This document shows, piece after piece, positions 54,140 to 62,638 of a stretch of DNA of 64,000 nucleotides. The notes below the pieces were generated by a model, which did not search any database, was not told where the DNA came from, and saw nothing but the letters and a program-made list of their open reading frames with translations. This DNA is from Paenibacillus urinalis (GTDB lineage Bacteria; Bacillota; Bacilli; Paenibacillales; Paenibacillaceae). Positions within the stretch are counted from its first letter, which is position 1; each line of letters starts with the position of its first letter. Where the stretch lies: positions 3,973,501-4,037,500 of the forward strand of contig NZ_CP118108.1 in assembly GCF_028747985.1 (NCBI RefSeq), given 5' to 3'. The position numbers were made by a program, and so were the translations under genes.

Positions 54140-55291
54140 TTACCTATTCCACCCTTCAAAAGAAGCAAGCCTTTCCTTCATCTGTCTCATCGCTTGAATC
54201 AGCTGTAATATATCTTGCTCTGTGTGTTCATCTCCCAGACTAATTCGAATTCCGCTGTCAGCAATCTCCTCTGACTTGCCCATACCGAGCAGCACCCGGC
54301 TTGGAATGGCTTGTTTGGACGAGCATGCCGATTGCGTGGAAACAATGACATTCAGCTGCTCTAACATGTGCAGCATCACTTCGGCCTTCTTGCCAGGATA
54401 AGAGAAATGCACAATATGCGGGGCCCCTTCTTCCGAGCTGTTGAGTACCCACTCCGGATGCTGTCTGATTTCTTCAAGAAGCAGGAGCTGCAGTCTTTCC
54501 AATTGTGCCTTCAGCTCGGATTGACGTTCCCCGGCAAGACGTATGGCTTTGGACATGCCTACGATCAGCGGAATGTTCTCGGTTCCTGCGCGCATCCCCT
54601 GCTCCTGAGAACCGCCTGACATTAAGGACGTCAGCTCCAGTCCAGACCGAATATATAAGAGTCCCACACCTTTAGGTCCACGGATTTTATGTCCCGAGAT
54701 ACTGTACAGATCAATGCCCGTCTCTGCTAACTGAACAGGGATTTTACCATAAGCCTGTACCCCATCCACATGGAACACAATTTTCGGGTGGTTCTGCTTA
54801 AGAGCCCGCCCAATTTCAACGACAGGATGCACGGCTCCCGTCTCATTATTGACATGCATCAGACTTACCAGAATCGTTTCTTTGCTGATCGCATTTAATA
54901 CATCCTCCGTCTTTACTCTGCCAAGCGCATCAACCGGCACATAAGTAATATCATACCCGATTTCGGACAAAAACCTGATGCTTTCATACACAGAGGCATG
55001 CTCCGTCCTGGTCGTAATGATATGACGTCCTCTGGATTGGTATCGCAGCGCCGCTCCTTTTATGGCAAGGTTATTGCTCTCCGTAGCACCAGATGTGAAT
55101 ATAATTTCATCCGGTTTTACATTCAAAGTCTCAGCACAAACAAAACGAGATTTATTCAATAGTCGCCCTGCATTTTCTCCGTAAGCATGAATTGAGGAGG
55201 CATTCCCATAATGCAGCTTCATTACCTCTGACACGGTTCGAATTACATCTTCATATGGCGGAGCTGAAGCCGCATAATCAAAGTATTGCAT
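54140..55291 (-). CDS. nifZ: Cysteine desulfurase, NifZ-like partner of ThiI
   Basis: PLP enzyme taking sulfur from cysteine. TSGATESNNLAIKG binds PLP, the Schiff-base lysine is in SISGHKIRGPKGVG, and the active cysteine is in VSTQSACSSKQAIPS. 383 residues, in the range of the short NifS/IscS-like enzymes. Because it directly precedes thiI and the ThiI lacks a rhodanese domain, tRNA thiolation is the likely job. Confidence 0.93.
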   Translation of the reverse strand: MQYFDYAASAPPYEDVIRTVSEVMKLHYGNASSIHAYGENAGRLLNKSRFVCAETLNVKPDEIIFTSGATESNNLAIKGAALRYQSRGRHIITTRTEHASVYESIRFLSEIGYDITYVPVDALGRVKTEDVLNAISKETILVSLMHVNNETGAVHPVVEIGRALKQNHPKIVFHVDGVQAYGKIPVQLAETGIDLYSISGHKIRGPKGVGLLYIRSGLELTSLMSGGSQEQGMRAGTENIPLIVGMSKAIRLAGERQSELKAQLERLQLLLLEEIRQHPEWVLNSSEEGAPHIVHFSYPGKKAEVMLHMLEQLNVIVSTQSACSSKQAIPSRVLLGMGKSEEIADSGIRISLGDEHTEQDILQLIQAMRQMKERLASFEGWNR

Positions 55292-55323
55292 ATTTTGTCA
55301 ACCTGCCTCCTTTCTTAAACGTG

Positions 55324-55386
55324 AAAAAGATCAAAAATGGACAAGCCAGTCGAAGCCTCATACCGACTGTCCAAGTTGATCTTTTG
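55324..55386 (-). terminator. Large terminator hairpin before nifZ
   Basis: Outer arms AAAGATCAA and TTGATCTTT, inner arms GGACAGTCG and CGACTGgctTGTCC, T-run on the minus strand. It ends the lytic transglycosylase transcript. Confidence 0.8.
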
Positions 55387-55436
55387 TTCAGATCCGATAA
55401 CTTTAATGAAGCAGAAGGACTGAAATAAATAGCAGC

Positions 55437-56195
55437 TTATGCTCTGTATCCTGCTTCTGCTTTTTCTATTTTAGCAACATAGTCCTGCGTTTCCTTAGGC
55501 AATAAATGGAGTACATTCATCAGCTGCTCATCCGTGTTAACCTGCAGCTGGCCTACCCGGCCTGGGCCCGCATTGTAAGCAGCGAGAGCAAGCTTCACTT
55601 GACCGTCAAACCGTTCTAGCTGGTATGACAGATATCTTGTTCCAGCATCGATATTTTGTGCTGGATCGAATGGATTCGTTACACCCAATCCTGCTGCGGT
55701 TCCATCCATGAGCTGCATCAGGCCCTTAGCTCCGGCTCCCGATACCGCGTTCGAATTAAATCCGGACTCTGTATCAATAACTGCTTTAATGAGGGACACA
55801 GGTACGCCGTATTTAGCGCTGGCTTCCTTGATCAATGACTCATAGGCCGTTCTTCCAAGCTGTGAAGGCTGATCCGATGAAGAAGATGCGATGCCTAAAT
55901 TCGAAGCGGATACGGCACTTGCATTTACATTCGTGTTTGTATTCATATCGCTTGAACCGCCGGATACTTTACCCGTTCTGAGGTTAATCCACAGCAGTCC
56001 GTCCGTTGACGACATATAAGAGCTGTTAGTGCTGTTGTCTTCTTGACGATCCGTTGATGGATCTCGTTTAATTTCAGCCCATATCTCAGCGAATTCAGGC
56101 GCAGAAGTTGCAGAAGAATCTGCCAATTTGGAATTGGTTCCTGAAGAAAAGGAAACATCATACCACAGCGATTTTCCTACAGGATCGATTTGCAT
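55437..56195 (-). CDS. Lytic transglycosylase (SLT domain)
   Basis: Cleaves peptidoglycan glycan strands to anhydro-muropeptides. The C-terminal SLT domain (about residues 130-252) has the catalytic glutamate in [15 protein letters not shown], then [13 protein letters not shown] and [12 protein letters not shown]. The N-terminal 120 residues are low-complexity (Ser, Asn, Thr) with no signal peptide seen, so export route is unclear. ATG at 56195 with GGAGG 11 bases upstream; 252 residues. Confidence 0.92.
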   Translation of the reverse strand: MQIDPVGKSLWYDVSFSSGTNSKLADSSATSAPEFAEIWAEIKRDPSTDRQEDNSTNSSYMSSTDGLLWINLRTGKVSGGSSDMNTNTNVNASAVSASNLGIASSSSDQPSQLGRTAYESLIKEASAKYGVPVSLIKAVIDTESGFNSNAVSGAGAKGLMQLMDGTAAGLGVTNPFDPAQNIDAGTRYLSYQLERFDGQVKLALAAYNAGPGRVGQLQVNTDEQLMNVLHLLPKETQDYVAKIEKAEAGYRA

Positions 56196-56330
56196 ATGTA
56201 AACAGGCCTCCAATATACTATCTACCCATATCTAAATTTTAATAAAATTCATTCATTATCCATTGATCTATTGTAACAATTGCCATCCTGCATGCCAAGT
56301 CTTGTTTTTCCTCATGTGAATAAACTAATC

Positions 56331-56361
56331 AGGCAGCCCCGCATGAATCGAAGAGCTGCCT
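56331..56361 (-). terminator. Weak terminator after the DUF4190-like gene
   Basis: Arms AGGCAGC and GCTGCCT (7 bp), 17-base loop, and only a mixed T-rich tail (GATTAGTTTATTC) on the minus strand. Confidence 0.45.
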
Positions 56362-56372
56362 GCATTACTTTT

Positions 56373-56747
56373 CTAATAGTAAGTGAACATCACTAGGAAC
56401 GCATAGCTCACCAGAGCCGCAATCCCGATGCCCATTGCCCAGCCGCCAGCTGTACGTCTCCCTTTGCTGAAGGCATAATACCCGAGAACGATACCTATGA
56501 CACCTACCACATAAGACCATAAAAACAAGGACACAATGGATACGGCAAGAGCCAGATATCCTATTCGTTTAGACGTTGTGTCTTCATCTCGCTCACGAGC
56601 CCTAGAAGTCTCCCCGGTGGAATCAACCCTTACTGATGGGCTGATCTCAGCTGCGTACTCCTCCTGATGGTCATGATGCTCTTTGCGAGGAAAATCGATA
56701 CGATCTCGATTTCCCTTTCCTTTGTTTTCCTGGTTCGGTTTGTCCAT
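56373..56747 (-). CDS. DUF4190-like small membrane protein
   Basis: 124 residues: a charged N-terminal half (Lys, Arg, Glu, His), then two hydrophobic segments with YLALAVSIVSLFLWSYVVGVIGIVLGYY-like spacing followed by a GRRTAGGWAMGIGIAAL segment, the pattern of DUF4190 domains. ATG at 56747 with GGAGG 9 bases upstream; a TTG seven codons earlier overlaps it. Function unknown. Confidence 0.78.
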   Translation of the reverse strand: MDKPNQENKGKGNRDRIDFPRKEHHDHQEEYAAEISPSVRVDSTGETSRARERDEDTTSKRIGYLALAVSIVSLFLWSYVVGVIGIVLGYYAFSKGRRTAGGWAMGIGIAALVSYAFLVMFTYY

Positions 56748-56809
56748 TTTTTCGCACCTCCGAAGCATTAGAAGCCTGTCAGGTTATGAAGCCGCAAAGA
56801 TTCGGTTGA

Positions 56810-57025
56810 CTATGCCTTGGGTTTAAACGTGTGACAACAAGTCGCTGAAGAAGTGCTTGCATAATCTTGATGTTCGGAATCAAATGTTTCTCCAGCATAC
56901 TCTTCCTTGAGATGGTTTCTGGCATGCGCATCAATGTCAATCATAATCAGATCTGCTTTGCAAACATTTTGTTCTCCCCAATAACTGCAGTTTGATACGC
57001 TGCATTTTACGATGGGTATAGTCAT
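56810..57025 (-). CDS. DUF1540 domain protein
   Basis: 71 residues with the DUF1540 cysteine pattern: VKCSVSNCSYWGEQNVCKAD, then paired cysteines near the end (TCCHTF). Probably a small metal-binding protein; role unknown. ATG at 57025 with GAGGTGA upstream; a GTG three codons before overlaps it. Confidence 0.88.
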   Translation of the reverse strand: MTIPIVKCSVSNCSYWGEQNVCKADLIMIDIDAHARNHLKEEYAGETFDSEHQDYASTSSATCCHTFKPKA

Positions 57026-57111
57026 TATTATCACCTCAAATGGTATGGTACCCTCATCGCCTGACCCTTATACTCCAGCATTATCATGCAACGCTGCCTT
57101 TTGCTTGCAAA

Positions 57112-57138
57112 TGAAAAAAGCCGTGTAGTGTACACGGC
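57112..57138 (-). terminator. Terminator after ypuI
   Basis: Perfect 8-bp arms GCCGTGTA and TACACGGC, 3-base loop, T6 on the minus strand. Confidence 0.92.
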
Positions 57139-57179
57139 CCTAAGGTATAACTTGTATTCAAAAATCGACTCAGCAGCGC

Positions 57180-57674
57180 TTAAGCTCTGCTCTTCATTCT
57201 GCGCTGAGTCAGATAATCACTTTCGTAATAGTTCAGGTCATCACGCAGCTCTTCATAAGTCTTCGTAATTTCCATGATGATATCGCGAGCAGGTCTTACC
57301 GGCTTAATCCGAAAACGAATGGCGTCTTGACCTGTATATGCGTAACGTCCATCCTCAGAGTAGCATTCATTCTTTGGATAGAAGAAGCTGTTAATTCCCT
57401 GATGATAAAGGTTATACAATGCTTTTTCCGCAAAATCAACGTCAAAATTCGCACGACGGAGTGCTGTTCCGAGCTTCTCATACGATACCTCAGAAAAGAC
57501 GAGCAGGTGCCGAAGGTCGGAAAGAAATCCTTTGTAAAATGGAATCGTCTCCTGATCCTGGTCAGCGGCAAGCTGAGCAAGTGAGTTCTCGTTTAGAAAT
57601 GTTTCCAGTTTTTCAATTGCGGGTTTCAATTTCTCTCGTGCCGATTCACACAACTTCTGCACATTTGCTGACAT
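57180..57674 (-). CDS. ypuI: DUF3907 family protein (YpuI-like)
   Basis: 164 residues, soluble, mostly helical. PFYKGFLSDLRHLLVF, EKALYNLYHQGINSFFYPK, YAYTGQDAIRF and the end DDLNYYESDYLTQRRMK fit the YpuI/DUF3907 family. Function unknown. Single-gene unit with its own terminator. Confidence 0.85.
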   Translation of the reverse strand: MSANVQKLCESAREKLKPAIEKLETFLNENSLAQLAADQDQETIPFYKGFLSDLRHLLVFSEVSYEKLGTALRRANFDVDFAEKALYNLYHQGINSFFYPKNECYSEDGRYAYTGQDAIRFRIKPVRPARDIIMEITKTYEELRDDLNYYESDYLTQRRMKSRA

Positions 57675-57934
57675 AAAGGTAGTTCCCCCTTAAAGAATAA
57701 GTCCCTCATATAGACTTCTTATGACCGGCCAAGATTTAACTGCATCTACTGACCATTATTTCTCAGCTACTATCCTACCATAAAAATGTGACGAGCGGTA
57801 CTTAAATAACCCCTATAACTGCGATTTCCATTCCCCAGTTCATTTTCGTCAGAGCTGCAAATCATTTCGTATAAAAACTGCCTCATCTTCTCACGCTATA
57901 ACTACTATTAGACAGCAGGAGGAGTACTAAAATA

Positions 57935-59818
57935 ATGGCTAGAAGCAATTGGACATATTGGGCGATTGGCGCCGCCGCTGCCGTTCTGGTGATGACCACC
58001 CTGTTACTTCCCGGGGAAGAGAATACCGCTGAACAGCAGCAGACCCCTAATGAGCCACAGCAGGAGCAGCTGCTCAAACAACGAATCAAAGCACAGGACG
58101 TTCAAGCAACTGACCGTTTATCCCGGATGGATGCCCAAATGCATCTTCAAAAAATGCTGGAGGAATTAAAGGCTTCAGATCGTAAAGAACTGTCAGCTTA
58201 TATGGATCAATTGGAAAAAACTCATAGTCACATTCATACCTTGCTCTGGATGGATCTGGAGCAAAACAAGCAGCAATCCTTCAGTATTCAGAAGAATACG
58301 GATTCATTACAGAAGAATAAACAGCTTCAAGCAAGTATTGACTCCGCCAAGCAAGCTCTTCAGAAGCATAAATCGTATGAATCCACTTCGCTTACGCTCA
58401 ATAAGGATAAGTATTTTGTTCTTGGCGAACCATCTTCTGACGGCAAGCATGCGGTTATCGCAGTTATGAGTCAGCATATCCTGAATGATGTGGAAGAGCA
58501 TCAGCGCCGGAACCTAAGGATGATCCCTTATCCCAAAGAAGGCAAATACAGCGTAGAATCTGTTCTTCCTAACACCTTAAAGGATATCACCGTCAAGACA
58601 GGACACGATAATCAGAACGCAAGTCATTATTATGAAGATGAGATCGTCGTTAGATTCAATGAGAAATTGACATCAGAGAAGCTTAAACAGATCGAGAAAG
58701 ATATTGATCTGGATCATACGCATCAAGTTGGCCAGGCGTATGTTTTTCGATCTAAAAAGATGGATTTTGCTAAGTTGCAGGCTTATTTTAAGAACAAATG
58801 GAATCCCGTATATTCCGAGCCCCACTATTTATATTTAACCAACGAAACGGTACCTGAAAATGAGCTGGCTGACAATATTCCGAACGACCTGTTGTTCTCT
58901 CGTTATCAATGGAACCTGCCTGCGACCGAAACAAACAAGGGATGGACATTGTCCAAAGGCAGTGAGGATGTCATTGTTGCTGTTATTGATACAGGCGTAG
59001 ATCTTGATCATCCTGATCTGGAAGGGCAGCTGGTCGAGGGATACAACGTTATTGATGGGGAAGCAGAGCCTTACGATGATGTCGGACATGGTACCCATGT
59101 TGCAGGAATCGTATCTGCCAAGGTGAATAATAATGAAGGTGTTGCAGGCATGACCTGGTATAACAAAATCATGCCAGTTAAAGTACTCGACCAATCCGGG
59201 TCGGGCACAAGCTATGCCGTAGCTGAGGGAATCATCTGGGCGACCGATCACGGTGCAAAAGTGATTAATATGAGCCTTGGTAATTATGCAGATGCTGAAT
59301 TCCTGCATGATGCGATCAAATACGCTTATGACCATGATGTCGTCCTGATTGCAGCGACGGGTAATGACAATACCGAACGGCCTGGCTATCCGGCCGCCTA
59401 TCCCGAAGTATTTGCTGTTTCTGCCACGGATGCATCTATGAACCGGGCGGACTTCTCAAATTATGGTGATTACGTGGATGTCATGGCACCCGGGGCAAGC
59501 ATTGCCAGCACCTATCCGGGCAATCAGTATGCTGCCCTGTCAGGAACGTCGATGGCAAGCCCTCATGTTGCCGCACTGGCGGGATTAATCCGTTCCTATA
59601 ATCCTGATCTGTCTAACGAAGAAGTAATGGATCTGATGCGCAGCAGTGTCATCGACCTGGGAGACCCGGGATACGATAAATACTTTGGCTACGGTCAAAT
59701 CGATGTGTACAAGGCGCTGGAAGCTGCAGGAGCATCTGGAGAGCAGGCCCCCCTTCAGTTATGGCCTCAGAATGTTCGCGACAAGCTTGAGGATACAATC
59801 AACAGATTTATGAAGTAA
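57935..59818 (+). CDS. Subtilisin-like (S8) serine protease, membrane-anchored or secreted
   Basis: 627 residues. A hydrophobic N-terminal segment (WAIGAAAAVLVMTTLLL) with no clear cleavage site suggests a membrane anchor. Residues 30-150 are a Gln/Lys-rich coiled-coil-like region, then an inhibitor-like propeptide with VVRFNEKLTSEKLKQI. The catalytic domain has Asp in VIDTGVDLDHPDL, His in GHGTHVAGI and Ser in GTSMASPHVAAL. It resembles spore-former proteases of the YrkN/Vpr-AprX range, exact type unclear. GGAGGAG precedes the ATG. Its terminator is split by an IS. Confidence 0.93.
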   Translation: MARSNWTYWAIGAAAAVLVMTTLLLPGEENTAEQQQTPNEPQQEQLLKQRIKAQDVQATDRLSRMDAQMHLQKMLEELKASDRKELSAYMDQLEKTHSHIHTLLWMDLEQNKQQSFSIQKNTDSLQKNKQLQASIDSAKQALQKHKSYESTSLTLNKDKYFVLGEPSSDGKHAVIAVMSQHILNDVEEHQRRNLRMIPYPKEGKYSVESVLPNTLKDITVKTGHDNQNASHYYEDEIVVRFNEKLTSEKLKQIEKDIDLDHTHQVGQAYVFRSKKMDFAKLQAYFKNKWNPVYSEPHYLYLTNETVPENELADNIPNDLLFSRYQWNLPATETNKGWTLSKGSEDVIVAVIDTGVDLDHPDLEGQLVEGYNVIDGEAEPYDDVGHGTHVAGIVSAKVNNNEGVAGMTWYNKIMPVKVLDQSGSGTSYAVAEGIIWATDHGAKVINMSLGNYADAEFLHDAIKYAYDHDVVLIAATGNDNTERPGYPAAYPEVFAVSATDASMNRADFSNYGDYVDVMAPGASIASTYPGNQYAALSGTSMASPHVAALAGLIRSYNPDLSNEEVMDLMRSSVIDLGDPGYDKYFGYGQIDVYKALEAAGASGEQAPLQLWPQNVRDKLEDTINRFMK

Positions 59819-59914
59819 TAAACAAAAAGAGCAGGCGAGTTCTGATATGCTCCCATCATAGTAGACAGTAGAAAAAATAAAAACTTCTACTACTACAACG
59901 ATGGGAGTATTTCT

Positions 59915-60604
59915 ATGTCTAGAAGAAGTTCAACTTCAATTGAAACGAAACTGCATGCCATACAGCGATGCCTGGAGCACAGGTCAAATCCAAACTATGA
60001 AGCGAGACAACTAGGGGTTAGTTCCCACACAGTTAGAGAGTGGATAAGAAAATACAGAGCAGATGGTTTGGATGGATTGGGGGAATCGAGAACATGGAAA
60101 ACGTATTCAAGGGAATTGAAAATTGCTGCTGTTCAGGATGTGTTATCTGGACATTGCTCCCTTGAAGAGGCGACAAGGAAGCATCGTATTTCCAGCAACA
60201 GTGTGTTGCGGAAATGGATTAACAAGTATACTAAGGAGATAGAATTAAAACCTACTCTTAAAGGAAGAGGACTATCTCAAATGAACAAAGGACGTAAAAC
60301 AACTTACGAGGAACGTATTGAAATTGCGCAATATACAATCGCTAATGGTTTGGATTATCAGAAAGCCATCGAAAAGTACGGTGTATCTTATCAGCAAGTG
60401 TATGCCTGGGTTCGGAAGTATCAAGCAGGCAGTGAAGATGCTCTTAAGGACAATCGCGGTCGAAAGAAGCCTGTAGAGGAACTGGATGAGCATGAACGTC
60501 TCAAGCTGCGGATCAAGGAATTAGAAGCTCGAAACGAATACCTGGAGATGGAGAATGCCTTCGCAAAAAAGTTGGCGGAGATCAAGCGACGAAATACACG
60601 CTAA
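59915..60604 (+). CDS. IS150-like OrfA
   Basis: 229 residues with three helix-turn-helix-like segments (ARQLGVSSHTVREWIRKY, THRI-type ATRKHRISSNSVLRKWI, and AIEKYGVSYQQVYAWVRKY) and a C-terminal leucine-zipper-like helix (LRIKELEARNEYLEMENAFA). It binds the IS ends and regulates transposition. The slippery site is near the end of the gene, so a fraction of ribosomes should shift into the orfB frame. Confidence 0.93.
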   Translation: MSRRSSTSIETKLHAIQRCLEHRSNPNYEARQLGVSSHTVREWIRKYRADGLDGLGESRTWKTYSRELKIAAVQDVLSGHCSLEEATRKHRISSNSVLRKWINKYTKEIELKPTLKGRGLSQMNKGRKTTYEERIEIAQYTIANGLDYQKAIEKYGVSYQQVYAWVRKYQAGSEDALKDNRGRKKPVEELDEHERLKLRIKELEARNEYLEMENAFAKKLAEIKRRNTR

Positions 60605-60624
60605 CCCTTGTTCGACAAGTAAAC

Positions 60625-61479
60625 TTGTATCAAGCGATTCAAGAACTGAACAAAGAAAAAGGTTACGCAATTAAGAAGTTGTGTGCGTTAGCAGGGGTTG
60701 CTCGATCTGCCTATTACAAGTGGTTAGGTTGGACGCCATCTACCAAGGAACTTGAAATTCAAGTGCTAGCCAAAGAAGTAAAGCTTCGTTATGACAAGCG
60801 AAACGGAATACTTGGCTACCGCCAAATGCGTACTCAATTAAACCGAAAGCTCAAAAAGCAGTACAACAAAAAGCGCTATTACCGAATTATGCGTGCGCTT
60901 GGCCTCAAAGCAGTCATTCGTAAGAAACGACCAAGCTATATGAAAGCCCCAGAGACCCATGTCGTTGAAAATGTAATGAATCGTAACTTTGAGGCCCAGT
61001 CTCCAAATACAAAGTGGTGTACAGATGTGACAGAACTGAAGTATGGAAATGGCCGCAAAGCCTATTTAAGCGCCATTATCGATGTATATGATAACTCCAT
61101 TGTTTCATGGGTATTAAGCCATTCCAACAACACTAAACTCGTGGTGGATACGCTGAAGCAGGCTTATGAGAAGAATCCCGGTGTAACCCCACTCCTACAC
61201 AGCGACAGAGGTTTCCAGTACACGTCCCACGAGTATAATCGGCTCCAACTAAAGTATGGATTTATGAAAAGCATGTCTCGTGTGAGCCGATGCTTGGACA
61301 ACCAACCTATTGAGCGCTTTTGGGGTACTTATAAATCGGAAAGTTATTATCTTACAAAGCATGATACCTATGAAGACGTCCTGAAAGATGTTAGCAATTA
61401 TATTCGCTATTACAATAACCATCGCTATACAGAACGTTTAGAGGGTCTGTCACCCAACGAATACAGGCGAGTTGCATAA
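60625..61479 (+). CDS. IS150-like OrfB transposase, DDE integrase core
   Basis: 284 residues from a TTG at 60625; the frame is open upstream to the slippery site, so the real product is likely an OrfAB fusion. Helix-turn-helix start (LCALAGVARSAYYKWLGW), the HTH_21-type NGILGYRQMRTQLNRK, and the catalytic triad in WCTDVTELKYG, LLHSDRGFQYTS and QPIERFWGTYKSE. No disruption seen, so the copy is probably active. Confidence 0.94.
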   Translation: MYQAIQELNKEKGYAIKKLCALAGVARSAYYKWLGWTPSTKELEIQVLAKEVKLRYDKRNGILGYRQMRTQLNRKLKKQYNKKRYYRIMRALGLKAVIRKKRPSYMKAPETHVVENVMNRNFEAQSPNTKWCTDVTELKYGNGRKAYLSAIIDVYDNSIVSWVLSHSNNTKLVVDTLKQAYEKNPGVTPLLHSDRGFQYTSHEYNRLQLKYGFMKSMSRVSRCLDNQPIERFWGTYKSESYYLTKHDTYEDVLKDVSNYIRYYNNHRYTERLEGLSPNEYRRVA

Positions 61480-61482
61480 GGA

Positions 61483-61518
61483 AGATCCCTCAGTTCCGTT
61501 AAACAAACTGAGGGATCT
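61483..61518 (+). terminator. Hairpin inside the IS after orfB
   Basis: Perfect 13-bp arms AGATCCCTCAGTT and AACTGAGGGATCT with a 10-base loop; a T-rich stretch (CTATTTTTGTTTTTTT) begins about 8 bases later. It can replace the host terminator the element broke. Confidence 0.75.
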
Positions 61519-61600
61519 AGATAAACTATTTTTGTTTTTTTACACTGTCCACTTGACAGGGGGCACTTCATTCATCTCGTCTGCTCTTTGCGTTGTTTAA

Positions 61601-61954
61601 TTATCTACGGCCTCTTCTGTTGCGGTCATGATGACAGCCCTTGCCATGCATGCCACCCATGCCGTGATTCATTGTGCTCATGCCGCCTACACCGTTCATT
61701 GTGCTTGTTCCAGCAACACCATTCATACCATTCATGCCTGTGCTCATGCCGCCTACCACTTCTTCAGTTTCAGCAACGACCCACTCATGAACTGGAACTG
61801 GTACCGGATGATGTTTGTTAATGATTTGTACAGGGTGAATTACAGGCTGGATTTGAGGATGATAATGATTTTTCACTACATTTACAGGATCACAAACGAT
61901 AGGCTTAAGAGGAGGGAAACATTTTTTCATGTGATGACCACTACGTTGAGACAT
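61601..61954 (-). CDS. cotD: CotD family spore coat protein
   Basis: 117 residues, rich in His, Met and Gly. The N-terminal part (PIVCDPVNVVKNHYHPQIQPVIHPVQIINKHH-like order, with regularly spaced HP) is the CotD signature. The C-terminal 50 residues are short repeats of MNGM, GGMST and MNHGM ending in a basic tail HDRNRRGRR. ATG at 61954 with AGGAG 9 bases upstream. AATAGATTA upstream weakly resembles a sigma-K -10. Likely an inner coat protein. Confidence 0.85.
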   Translation of the reverse strand: MSQRSGHHMKKCFPPLKPIVCDPVNVVKNHYHPQIQPVIHPVQIINKHHPVPVPVHEWVVAETEEVVGGMSTGMNGMNGVAGTSTMNGVGGMSTMNHGMGGMHGKGCHHDRNRRGRR

Positions 61955-62095
61955 ATTGAACAACTCCTTTTCAAGTGATAGTATAATCTATTCCTCACTC
62001 CCTTAATGGCTTGGATGTTCGTCCATAGGTCAAATAATTAAGAAAAACGTCTATTCGTTCATATTGGCATAGAAAAAGGCGAGCTGCTACATAAC

Positions 62096-62140
62096 AAAAA
62101 ACGGTAATATGTCCTGCACTAGGCAGGCAAATTACCGTTA
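62096..62140 (-). terminator. Terminator of rnpB
   Basis: Arms ACGGTAAT and ATTACCGT with inner CCTGC/GCAGG pairing; T6 on the minus strand. Confidence 0.85.
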
Positions 62141-62166
62141 TATCATCGCATATGCTGTGTTGCAGT

Positions 62167-62584
62167 TTGGAAAGTTTTACGTAAGCCGGGTTCTGTGCTC
62201 TTCGTGGTCATAACGGGAACTACCCTCCCACCACAAGCGACAATCATCTATCTAGGCCATTCATTGCTGAACAGCTCAAGCGACCAACCTAGACACACCT
62301 CGGGCTAAGGCTGCCTTCCTTACGGAAGACAGTGTCTCTTTAGGTCTTGCTCCAGATGGGGTTTACCAGGAACGAAGTCACCAGCGTTCCTCGGGGTCTC
62401 TTACACCTCGGTTCCATCCTTGCCTGTGCTAGCCATATAGCCAGCCATCGGCGGTCCATTTCTGTGGCACTATCCTTCAACTCGCGCTGACTGGACGTTA
62501 TCCAGCATCCTGCCCTGTGGAGCCCGGACTTTCCTCTCGTGGCAACAAGGCCACCAGCGATTGTCTGTCAAACTTTCCGACAAC
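62167..62584 (-). ncRNA. rnpB: RNase P RNA, class A type
   Basis: Catalytic RNA that trims tRNA 5' leaders. On the minus strand: GAGGAAAGTCCGGGCTCC near the 5' end, GGTAAACCCCATCTGGAGCAAG in two parts around the middle, CCTAGATAGATGATTG and ACAGAACCCGGCTTACG at the 3' end. Ends 62570-62578 and 62169-62177 pair as helix P1. The sequence in the P15-P17 area (CCCCAUCUGGAGCAAGACC) follows the ancestral class A, as in E. coli, not the class B of B. subtilis. The ends are approximate. Confidence 0.96.
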
Positions 62585-62590
62585 ATTCAT

Positions 62591-62619
62591 ATTATACTAG
62601 GACTCGCTTTATCATTCAA
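62591..62619 (-). promoter_or_regulatory. Promoter of rnpB
   Basis: TTGAAT (62614-62619), 17 bases, TATAAT (62591-62596) on the minus strand, placing the start at about 62584. Confidence 0.8.
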
Positions 62620-62638
62620 GTGAAATTACTGGGATCGA

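Larger units (their letters stand above)
59843..61570 (+). mobile_element. IS3-family (IS150-like) insertion sequence, 1728 bp, apparently intact
   Basis: Left end TGATATGCTCCC...GTAGACAG and right end (complement) TGAAGTGCCCCC...GTGGACAG agree at 16 of 26 positions. 3-bp target duplication TTC (59840-59842 and 61571-61573). Carries orfA and orfB with slippery A-AAA-AAG at 60565-60571 and its own hairpin after orfB. Inserted in the loop of the protease terminator. Confidence 0.93.
59826..61589 (+). terminator. Terminator of the S8 protease gene split by an IS element
   Basis: Removing the IS and one TTC copy restores a 14-bp hairpin: arms 59826-59839 (AAAGAGCAGGCGAG) and 61576-61589 (CTCGTCTGCTCTTT, one G-T pair) with the five-base loop TTCAT. 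It lies 8 bases after the protease stop and may also have served the cotD-like gene on the other strand. Confidence 0.85.

Noticed and set aside
61588..61978. Plus-strand frames of 77 and 116 codons after the second IS.
   Set aside because: Cys/His-rich shadows of the repetitive cotD-like gene on the other strand.
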